A stretch of 64,000 nt of DNA from NCBI RefSeq assembly GCF_029873215.1, contig NZ_CP123620.1, positions 2,108,001-2,172,000 of the forward strand, read 5' to 3'. Both the position numbers and the translations under genes were made by a program. Of this stretch, positions 1 to 6,951 are shown piece after piece (positions within the stretch are counted from its first letter, which is position 1; every line of letters begins with the position of its first letter). The notes under the pieces are model-generated. The model was not told the DNA's origin and did no database searches. It saw nothing but the letters and a program-made list of their open reading frames with translations. The stretch comes from Nocardioides sp. BP30. GTDB lineage: Bacteria > Actinomycetota > Actinomycetes > Propionibacteriales > Nocardioidaceae.

Positions 1-1
1 G

Positions 2-637
2 GAGACGGGCGAGGGTCAGCACGTCGACGTCTCCATGCTGGGCGCTCTGACCGCCCTCGTCGCCGTCGAGCCCTGGGATGCCTACGAGGCCGTGGGGATG
101 GAGCCCCGGACGGGCAACTTCCTCAATCGCCTCGCGCCCTTCGGACTCTTCGAGTGCCTCGACGGACGGGTGGCCATCTGCGCCGCCACCGACAAGTTCT
201 TCGCCCGCGTTCCGGCGGCGATCGGGAGGCCCGAGCTGCTCGAGGACGAGCGCTTCGCGCGGCGGGCGAGGCGCGCCTCGAACGCCGAGGCGATCCACGC
301 GATCCTCGGCGCCTGGACCGCCGAGCGGACCGTCGAGGAGATCGTCAAGACCCTGAACGCCGCCGACATCCCGGTGGCGCCGGTGCGGACGCCTCGCGAG
401 GCGATCCGCGACCCGCGCGTGCTGGACCGCCACGAGACGGTGCCGCTGGCCCATCCCACCCACGGCGAGGTCGGCGCGCTGATCGGCAGCGGTCTGCCGA
501 TCCGGTTCTCCCGGGACGAGGCCGGCTTCGCCGGCCCGGCACCGATCCACGCCCAGCACAACTCCGAGGTCTACGGACGTCTCCTCGGATACACCCCGGA
601 CCAGCTCGAGCAGATGGCCTCCGACGGCCTGATCTGA
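2..637 (+). CDS. CaiB/BaiF family CoA-transferase, 5' truncated
   Basis: This is the C-terminal 211 residues of a type III (CaiB/BaiF) CoA-transferase; the reading frame is open to the left edge, so the start lies outside the window. The first residues read GEGQHVDVSMLGALTAL, the family's GQ-x-VDVSM strand, followed by the region with TDKFFARV and the C-terminal VPLAHPTHGEVG segment. Such enzymes move CoA between an acyl donor and a carboxylic acid. It is followed at 38 nt by an enoyl-CoA hydratase and two acyl-CoA dehydrogenases, so it probably activates the acid that they degrade. The family call is secure; the substrate is unknown. Confidence 0.88.
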   Translation, partial: ETGEGQHVDVSMLGALTALVAVEPWDAYEAVGMEPRTGNFLNRLAPFGLFECLDGRVAICAATDKFFARVPAAIGRPELLEDERFARRARRASNAEAIHAILGAWTAERTVEEIVKTLNAADIPVAPVRTPREAIRDPRVLDRHETVPLAHPTHGEVGALIGSGLPIRFSRDEAGFAGPAPIHAQHNSEVYGRLLGYTPDQLEQMASDGLI

Positions 638-675
638 CCGCGGCGACGCCCGTCGGTCACTGGAAGGAACCCCCG

Positions 676-1608
676 ATGACGCAGTACGACTACCTCACCT
701 ACACGCCGTCCGCCGACGGACGCGTGGTCCGGATCATGCTCGACCGGCCCGAGACCCGCAACGCGCAGAACCGCGGCATGCTCACCGAGCTCCACGACGC
801 CTTCCTGCGCGCCGAGGCCGACGACCAGGTCCGGGTGGTGGTCCTCGGCGGCAACGGCGCGATGTTCTCGTCGGGGCACGACCTGGGGACTCCGGTGCGG
901 ATCGAGGAGCGCGAGCCGGGTCCGAACCAGCACTGGAGCCACCAGGTGAACGGTGGCACCCGCGCGGGTGCCGAGAAGCGGATGCTGCAGGAATGGCAGT
1001 GGTTCTTCGAGGCCACCCGGCGCTGGCGCGACCTGCGCAAGATCACCGTCGCCGAGGTCCACGGGAAGGTGTTCTCCGCTGGTCTGATGCTGATGTGGGC
1101 CTGCGACCTCATCGTCGCCGAGGAGAACGCCGAGTTCGCCGACGTGGTCGGCACCCGGATGGGCATGTGCGGGGTGGAGTACTTCGCGCACCCCTGGGAG
1201 TTCGGCCTGCGCAAGACCAAGGAGCTGATGCTCACCGGCGACAGCATCACCGCCGAGGAGGCCTACCGGCTGGGGATGGTCTCGAAGCTGTTCAAGCGCG
1301 AGGTGCTGGCCGAGCGCACCGACGCGTTCGCCGCCCAGATCGCCGAGCTGCCGACGATGACCGCCCTGTTGATCAAGGAGTCGGTCAACCAGACGCAGGA
1401 CATCATGGGGTTCCACAACGCGCTCAACGCCTGCTTCACCCTGCACCAGCTGAACCACTCGCACTGGGGCGAGATCCACCACGAGGAGATCGCCCGGGCC
1501 AAGCCCGAGGACGGCATCCCGCCGTGGAAGGACGCCCCGCCGGTCACGCCGGCGACGCGCGACAGCGTCGGCTCGCTGTTCGCGTCCTCGCCGCGGAGCG
1601 CCGTCTGA
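676..1608 (+). CDS. Enoyl-CoA hydratase/isomerase family protein
   Basis: A 310-aa crotonase-fold protein. Near the N-terminus is VVRIMLDRPETRNAQN, followed by the oxyanion-hole segment MFSSGHDLG and the second segment VHGKVFSAGLMLMWACDLIVA, both diagnostic of the family. It is longer than a typical 260-aa hydratase because of an insert (about residues 75-105) and a C-terminal tail. The ATG is preceded by GGAAGG about 8 nt upstream. The stop overlaps the start of the next gene by one base (TGATG), so translation is coupled to the acyl-CoA dehydrogenase. The likely role is hydration of an enoyl-CoA made by that dehydrogenase; isomerase activity is also possible. Confidence 0.88.
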   Translation: MTQYDYLTYTPSADGRVVRIMLDRPETRNAQNRGMLTELHDAFLRAEADDQVRVVVLGGNGAMFSSGHDLGTPVRIEEREPGPNQHWSHQVNGGTRAGAEKRMLQEWQWFFEATRRWRDLRKITVAEVHGKVFSAGLMLMWACDLIVAEENAEFADVVGTRMGMCGVEYFAHPWEFGLRKTKELMLTGDSITAEEAYRLGMVSKLFKREVLAERTDAFAAQIAELPTMTALLIKESVNQTQDIMGFHNALNACFTLHQLNHSHWGEIHHEEIARAKPEDGIPPWKDAPPVTPATRDSVGSLFASSPRSAV

Positions 1609-2717
1609 TGGAGCTGGAGCTGACAGCGGAGCAGGAGGCGCTGCTGGGTGCGTCGCGCCGGCTCATCGGCGACCACATCCCCCTGTCCCGGGTGCGCGAG
1701 CTGGCCGAGGGAGCCGCGGCGGATCCCAAGCTGATCGTGCGGTGCGCCGAGCTGGGCTGGCTGGCCCCCTTCGTCCCCGAGGAGCTCGGCGGCGGGAGCG
1801 TGTCGGGCGATGCGATGGGCGATGCGGCGTTGGTGGCGGAGGTCAGGGGCACCGGACTCCTGCCCGAGCCGTTCATCGGCGCCAACGCCGCCTCGGTACT
1901 GCTCACCTCCGCACCCGAGGAGCTCGCCGCCGACGTCCTGCCCGAGCACGCGGCGGGGGAGGCGATCGTCGTCGTACCGGTCGACGCTCGCGCCGGTGTC
2001 GCGGGCCTCGCCGTCGAGGCCCGACCCGACGGCACCGACCTGGTGGTCGGGGGGACCGTCCTGATCGCCGGCCGCGAGCAGGTCGCCTCGGTCCTGGTGC
2101 TCGTGGCCGGACCAGAGCACCGCGCCGTTCTGGTGCCCCTCGATGCGGCCGGCGTCACGACCGACGAGGCCGGCGTCCTCGACGTGACGCAACCGCTGAC
2201 GCGCGTGTCGCTGGACGAGGTCCGGATCCCCCGCGAGCGCACCTTCGTCGTACCCGCGGAGACGGTGCAACGCGCGAGTGCCGTCGCGGCGACGCTCTCG
2301 GCGTGCGAATCCGCCGGCGCGATGCAGGCCCTGTTCGGGCTGACCCGTGACTACGCGATGGACCGGGTCGCCTTCGGTCGCCCGATCGGCTCGTTCCAGG
2401 CGATCAAGCACCTGCTCGCCGACCTCAGCCTGACCGTCGAGTCGTCGGTCGCCGTCGCCGGCGCCGCCGCGCGCGCGGCCCGTGGCGACGGCCGGCACCA
2501 CGACGAGGCGGCCCACCTCGCGAAGATCTATATCGGCGAGCGTGTCGCCGGCTTCGTGCAGGGGTGCCAGCAGGTCTTCGGCGGCATCGGCTTCGCCTGG
2601 GAGCACGACCTCCACCTCTTCATGCGCCGTCTCGTCGCCAACGCCGCGCTGTTCGGAACCGTCGAGGCACATCGGAGCCAGGTCCTGGCCGTCCACGCTG
2701 CCGAGTTGAAGGAGTGA
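1608..2717 (+). CDS. Acyl-CoA dehydrogenase, short partner subunit
   Basis: A 369-aa acyl-CoA dehydrogenase. It starts MELELTAEQEALLGASRR, has a short divergent middle domain, and ends with the conserved C-terminal helices (FGRPIGSFQAIKHLLADL; QVFGGIGFAWEHDLHLFMRR). The middle domain lacks the usual crisp FAD/substrate motifs. With the full-type dehydrogenase directly downstream, this resembles the alpha2beta2 acyl-CoA dehydrogenases of steroid side-chain degradation, in which two unlike subunits build one enzyme. The pairing is inferred from gene order and from the divergence of the two sequences. Its start overlaps the hydratase stop. Confidence 0.85.
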   Translation: MELELTAEQEALLGASRRLIGDHIPLSRVRELAEGAAADPKLIVRCAELGWLAPFVPEELGGGSVSGDAMGDAALVAEVRGTGLLPEPFIGANAASVLLTSAPEELAADVLPEHAAGEAIVVVPVDARAGVAGLAVEARPDGTDLVVGGTVLIAGREQVASVLVLVAGPEHRAVLVPLDAAGVTTDEAGVLDVTQPLTRVSLDEVRIPRERTFVVPAETVQRASAVAATLSACESAGAMQALFGLTRDYAMDRVAFGRPIGSFQAIKHLLADLSLTVESSVAVAGAAARAARGDGRHHDEAAHLAKIYIGERVAGFVQGCQQVFGGIGFAWEHDLHLFMRRLVANAALFGTVEAHRSQVLAVHAAELKE

Positions 2718-2722
2718 TCCAG

Positions 2723-3979
2723 GTGTCCAGCCCCACGACCGAGCCCAGCAGGGTCGAGCTCGACGAGTTCCGGGCCGCGCTGCGCGCCTGGCTGCCGCAG
2801 AACCTCGACCGACGCGGCTCCACGGCCCAGCCGCAGAAGCACTCGCCGGAGCACATCAGCGAGCACCGCGCCATCCAGCGCCGCGTCTTCGACGGCGGGT
2901 ACGCCGGCATCACGTGGCCCTCGGCGTACGGCGGGGCCGGACTCACCCCGGCCCACCAGCGGGTCTTCGACGAGGAGGGCGCTGGCTTCGTGACCCCGGA
3001 CTTCGGGTTGCTCAGCATCACGACGTTCGGATCGTGCGTCCCCACGATGCTCGCCCACGCGACGCCGGAGTACCTGCGCCGGCACGTGCCGCGGGTCCTG
3101 CGTGGGGAGGAGCTGTGGTGCCAGTTCTTCTCCGAGCCGGCCGCAGGCTCCGACCTGGCCGGGATCCGGACCCGGGCGCGCCGCCAGGGCGAGGACTGGG
3201 TGCTCGACGGAGCGAAGATCTGGAGCTCGATGGCCCACCTCGCCGACTGGGGGATGTGTCTGGCCCGCACCGACGTCGAGGTGCCCAAGCACCAGGGACT
3301 CACGTGGTTCGCGATCCCGACCGACGCCGAGGGGCTGACGGTCTCGCGCATCCGACAGATCACCGGGGAGAGCGAGTTCTGCGAGGAGACCATCGACGCG
3401 GTGGTCGTGCCCGACAGCGAGCGGATCGGCGAGATCGACCGCGGCTGGGGTGTCACGAACACCCTGCTCGTCTTCGAGCGCGGCGCGGGCCGTCCGGGCG
3501 GGGACGAGGCGCCCGACGATCCGGGACCGCTTCCTGCCGATCTCGTGTCGGCCGCGCGCCGCGGTGGCGGTCTCGCCGACGCGACAGCACTCTCGACGAT
3601 CGCATCGGTCCACGCCGAGGACTACGCGGTGCGCCAGCTCAAGGCGCGGATCGCTGTCATGACCCGGCTCGGCACCGTGAGTCCCGGGGTCGCCTCCTAC
3701 GGCAAGCTCGCCGTCGCCGCGGCGACGGCGCGTCGTGGCCGGGCGTTGATGGAGGTCGGCGGCCTCGGTGCGGTCGCCTGGACCCGCGCCGAGTCCGACG
3801 GCGGCCAGGAGGCGGAGGGCTTCCTCGCCAGCAAGGCTCCCTCGATCGCCGGTGGCACCGAGCAGATGCAGCGCAACGGCGTCGCCGAGCGGGTGCTCGG
3901 CCTGCCGCGGGAGCCGGCGGTCGACACCGACATCCCGTTCCGCCTGATCGCCGAACGTGCGCGCGAGTGGACGCGGTGA
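2723..3979 (+). CDS. Acyl-CoA dehydrogenase, catalytic-type partner
   Basis: A 418-aa acyl-CoA dehydrogenase with well-kept motifs: the middle-domain FAD segment QFFSEPAAGSDLAGI, then GAKIWSSMAHLADW, and the C-terminal SIAGGTEQMQRNGVAERVLGLPRE. The GTG at 2723 is chosen because AAGGAG lies 8 nt upstream; a GTG at 2714 is in frame but overlaps that ribosome-binding site. It follows the shorter dehydrogenase with a 5-nt gap. The pair probably forms one heteromeric enzyme that introduces the 2,3-double bond into an acyl-CoA. A non-conserved linker rich in Gly, Asp and Pro (about residues 255-285) separates the middle and C-terminal domains. Confidence 0.88.
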   Translation: MSSPTTEPSRVELDEFRAALRAWLPQNLDRRGSTAQPQKHSPEHISEHRAIQRRVFDGGYAGITWPSAYGGAGLTPAHQRVFDEEGAGFVTPDFGLLSITTFGSCVPTMLAHATPEYLRRHVPRVLRGEELWCQFFSEPAAGSDLAGIRTRARRQGEDWVLDGAKIWSSMAHLADWGMCLARTDVEVPKHQGLTWFAIPTDAEGLTVSRIRQITGESEFCEETIDAVVVPDSERIGEIDRGWGVTNTLLVFERGAGRPGGDEAPDDPGPLPADLVSAARRGGGLADATALSTIASVHAEDYAVRQLKARIAVMTRLGTVSPGVASYGKLAVAAATARRGRALMEVGGLGAVAWTRAESDGGQEAEGFLASKAPSIAGGTEQMQRNGVAERVLGLPREPAVDTDIPFRLIAERAREWTR

Positions 3980-3988
3980 GCCAGCCGG

Positions 3989-3994
3989 TACGGT
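3989..3994 (+). promoter_or_regulatory. Probable leaderless -10 element for the first BTAD regulator
   Basis: TACGGT (TAnnnT) ends 6 nt before the ATG at 4001, the spacing expected if transcription starts on the start codon. The regulator may thus have its own promoter as well as read-through from the upstream acyl-CoA genes, which end only 21 nt before it. No TAACG repeat pair is seen here. Confidence 0.45.
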
Positions 3995-4000
3995 GACGCC

Positions 4001-6874
4001 ATGGTCGACTCCACCGGCGAGATCTTGAGGGGAAGCGGCCTGGACCAGGCTCCGACCCCTTCTCCCGACACGGTCGATCGCCAGCGACTCCTGATCCGGC
4101 TCTGGCGAGCCTTCGACGCCAGTCCGTACGTCGAGATCCTGGCCGGCAGGGGATGGGGCAAGACAACCGTCGCGGCACAGTTCGCACAGACCGTGGGCGG
4201 ACCCGTGGCCTGGGTCGACGGGGGTGCGGGAAGCAAGGCGCTCGAACCGCTGCTGCAGCTGTGGGACCAGGGCGGCGGCCTCGATCTGACCGTCGTCCTC
4301 GACGCCGCCGAGCAGCTGCTCGACGAGGGGGAGGACGGGGTCGCGGCACTGACCCGACTGGTCGCGGCGCGCCCCCGCGGGGCGCGCGTGCTCCTCTGCT
4401 CCTCACGGCACCTCGGCGCCGCCCTCGAGCAGGCAGGTGCCGGGACCGATCACCCACTGCTGACGGAGAGCGACCTGCGGTTCACCGCGCGCGACGCCCG
4501 GCGGCTGCCGTCGGCCGTCGCGGTGGCCGACCTCCTCAAGGACACCGGGGGGTGGGTCGCCGGCGCCGTACTGCTCGCCCAGGGCCGGCACGACCCGCAC
4601 GCCACGGTGCGCCTCCACCGCCTCATCCGATCGGCCGTCCTCGAGGGCCTGCCGCCCACCGAGCGGGCGTTCCTGAGTCACACGGCGATCCTGCCGATCG
4701 TCACCCAGAGCGACGCCCGAGCCCTGGTCGGGGAGGAGGCCGAGGCCCTGGTGCACAGCGTCAGGCGCCGCGTGCTGCCTCTCGTCCACGCGACCGGCGA
4801 CGCGCTCGTCTACCGGCGGCCCCTGCGCGAGCTGCTGCTGGCCGACCTGAGCTCCGATGACAGCACGATCGTCGACGACCTGAGCCGTCGACATCTCGAC
4901 CACCTCCAGGCGTCCGGCCGGATGCGGGAGGCGGTCGAGTGGTGCGTCGCCGAGGGCGATCGGCAGGGCGCCGTCCACGTCGTCGAGCGCGTCGTCGCCG
5001 GACTGGCGAACCGGACCCCGGCCCAGGAGGAGCTCAGCGAGTGGCTCCAGCTCCTCGGGCCCGACACGGCGCTCGCCAGTGACGTGATCGCGGGTGCGGC
5101 GATCCGACGTCTGCACGCCGATCGGCGCACTCACGAGGCGACGACGCTCATCCGCCGGCTGAGCGAGGACGACCGCATCGAGCGCATCCTGCGGACGAAT
5201 CCCGACCTGCATGCGACGGTGCTCTGGTGCCTGCACGAACGTCCCAAGGACGCGTTGAACTACCTCAGTGAGGAGTACGGCAGCTACCGGATCGACGCCG
5301 TCTCCTACATGGTGTCGGTGCTGGGCGGGACCGAGCCCATCGAGGCTCCCGTCCAGGTCTCGTGGGGCGAGCTCGCGGCCCTCGTCCACTGGGGCCTGAT
5401 CTGGCAGGGCCGGCTGGACGAGGTGATCGACTCCGCCACCGACAGCCAGTCCGCGTTCGAGGACAATCCGAACGTCGTGATCGCGGCGCTGTGGACCGGC
5501 CGCCTGGATCTTGCCAAGAGCGCCTGGGAACGGATCCCGGCCGGCCGCAACGAGCGACCGCAGGCGCAGCTGGCTCGTGCGGCCTTCCTCCTGGCCGAGG
5601 GCCGGCTGGAGGAGGCTCTCGAGGTCCTCGCGCGCAACCGTGCCGCGGCCGAGCGCGCTGGTCAGGAGAGCACCTTCGACGTCCTGTACGCCTACGTGCT
5701 GATCCGGAGGGGAGAGGCGGCTCGAGCGATCCCGCACCTGACGCCCCGCCTGCCCACGATGCGGGGGACCGGGCACCGGGCGATCGAGGAGTGGGCTCGG
5801 ATGGTGCTCGGCATCGCGCATCTCGAGGCGGGTGACCTCGATGCAGCGCAGTCGTACCTCACCGACGCGCTCGCGAGCATGCGGCCGGCCGGCCGGCTGC
5901 TGCTCGCTGCCGCGGCCGAACGGGCGCTCGCGGAGGTGCGGCTCCGCCGCGGCAGCGCAGCGGTAGACCCAGCGGTCGATGTAGCAGTGGCCGAGCTCGT
6001 CCCCGACGAGGCCCCGGCCGGCCTGACGGGCCACGTGGGCAGTCGGTTCTGGGAGGCGGAGGTGGCCGCCCGCACCCCCCTGGTCGAGGCGACGCTCGCC
6101 CAGCGGCGCGCGCCGGTGCCGGCAGCCGCGGCGACGCGCCCCGAGCGATCAGCAGACCCGGCCTCAGCGGTGCTCTACTCCTTCGGGGAGCCGGCGGTGC
6201 TCGAGATCGGGGAAACCCGCAACGTGTTGAGGAGGACCAAACTGGTCGAGCTCATCGCCGACCTCGCGCTGCACGGCGGCGCGATGGACCGCGATCTGCT
6301 CCAGGCCAGGCTGTTCCCCGACATCGACCGTCGCCGGGCGAGCAACTACTTCCGCCAGGTCGTCTTCAAGATCCGGGAGCTGATCGGCGTCTCGCTGCAC
6401 CGCGACGGTGCCCTGCTCGTGTGGCCGGAGGAGATCCCGCTGCGCGCCGTCGACATCGACTTCGAACGACGGATCGAGGCCATCCCGGGTGTGGACGCCG
6501 AGGCCGGTCAGGTCCGTGACGTCTTCGATCTCGCGGCGGCGCCCTACCTCCCGGCGAGCGAGCTGCCGTGGGTCGTCGAGCGACGCAACCACCTGAGCCT
6601 GCTCTACGAGAAGGCGGTGGTCAGCGAGCTGCACAAGGCGTACGACGCCGGCGACCTCGAGCTGATCCGCGACTACGGCGCCCGGGCGATCGCCATCAAT
6701 CCCTACGCCGAGGATCTCTACCTGCTGATGATCCGCGCTGAGCAGAACTGGGGCAGCGTCGCGCGCGGGCGGGCGATGTTCCGCGCGGCGCACGAGTCGA
6801 TGAAGGATCTCGGGATCGAGGTGTCCGAGGAGCTCCGCGACGCGGCACAACGGCTGGGAGCGACCTCCGGGTGA
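4001..6874 (+). CDS. Large ATPase / winged-helix / BTAD transcriptional regulator 1
   Basis: A 957-aa regulator. Residues 49-56 are a P-loop (GRGWGKTT), with a Walker B-like strand LTVVLDAAE at about 96-104, so the N-terminus is a STAND/MalT-type NTPase. The middle (about 200-690) is helical and repeat-like, as in TPR sensor regions. From about residue 724 comes a winged-helix domain (RTKLVELIADLALHGG...), and the last about 140 residues form a bacterial transcriptional activator domain ending SMKDLGIEVSEELRD. SARP-type wHTH-BTAD modules bind tandem direct repeats. The next gene is a clear paralogue. Together they are the best candidates for control of the island through the 12-bp-spaced TAACG repeats; that link is inference. 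Confidence 0.85.
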   Translation: MVDSTGEILRGSGLDQAPTPSPDTVDRQRLLIRLWRAFDASPYVEILAGRGWGKTTVAAQFAQTVGGPVAWVDGGAGSKALEPLLQLWDQGGGLDLTVVLDAAEQLLDEGEDGVAALTRLVAARPRGARVLLCSSRHLGAALEQAGAGTDHPLLTESDLRFTARDARRLPSAVAVADLLKDTGGWVAGAVLLAQGRHDPHATVRLHRLIRSAVLEGLPPTERAFLSHTAILPIVTQSDARALVGEEAEALVHSVRRRVLPLVHATGDALVYRRPLRELLLADLSSDDSTIVDDLSRRHLDHLQASGRMREAVEWCVAEGDRQGAVHVVERVVAGLANRTPAQEELSEWLQLLGPDTALASDVIAGAAIRRLHADRRTHEATTLIRRLSEDDRIERILRTNPDLHATVLWCLHERPKDALNYLSEEYGSYRIDAVSYMVSVLGGTEPIEAPVQVSWGELAALVHWGLIWQGRLDEVIDSATDSQSAFEDNPNVVIAALWTGRLDLAKSAWERIPAGRNERPQAQLARAAFLLAEGRLEEALEVLARNRAAAERAGQESTFDVLYAYVLIRRGEAARAIPHLTPRLPTMRGTGHRAIEEWARMVLGIAHLEAGDLDAAQSYLTDALASMRPAGRLLLAAAAERALAEVRLRRGSAAVDPAVDVAVAELVPDEAPAGLTGHVGSRFWEAEVAARTPLVEATLAQRRAPVPAAAATRPERSADPASAVLYSFGEPAVLEIGETRNVLRRTKLVELIADLALHGGAMDRDLLQARLFPDIDRRRASNYFRQVVFKIRELIGVSLHRDGALLVWPEEIPLRAVDIDFERRIEAIPGVDAEAGQVRDVFDLAAAPYLPASELPWVVERRNHLSLLYEKAVVSELHKAYDAGDLELIRDYGARAIAINPYAEDLYLLMIRAEQNWGSVARGRAMFRAAHESMKDLGIEVSEELRDAAQRLGATSG

Positions 6875-6939
6875 GCAGCCCGCACGTTCTCGCCGCGGGG
6901 AAGATCCCGTTCGAGTGACAGCCGTCACAGGATGCTTGC

Positions 6940-6945
6940 TAGCCT
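6940..6945 (+). promoter_or_regulatory. Probable leaderless -10 element for the second BTAD regulator
   Basis: TAGCCT ends 6 nt before the ATG at 6952, a typical leaderless arrangement. Ten nt upstream is GTCACA, a weak match to the island's repeat hexamer, but there is no second copy 12 bp further up. A GTGACA/GTCACA inverted element lies at about 6915-6929. Confidence 0.45.
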
Positions 6946-6951
6946 GAGCGG

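Noticed and set aside
154..1608. Long reading frame merging the CoA-transferase region and hydratase
   Set aside because: Its first part is a shadow of the CoA-transferase frame; the hydratase starts at 676 with its own ribosome-binding site.
6915..6945. Possible repeat operator before the second BTAD regulator
   Set aside because: GTCACA sits 10 nt before TAGCCT as in the island sites, but the hexamer is poor and no second copy exists 12 bp upstream.
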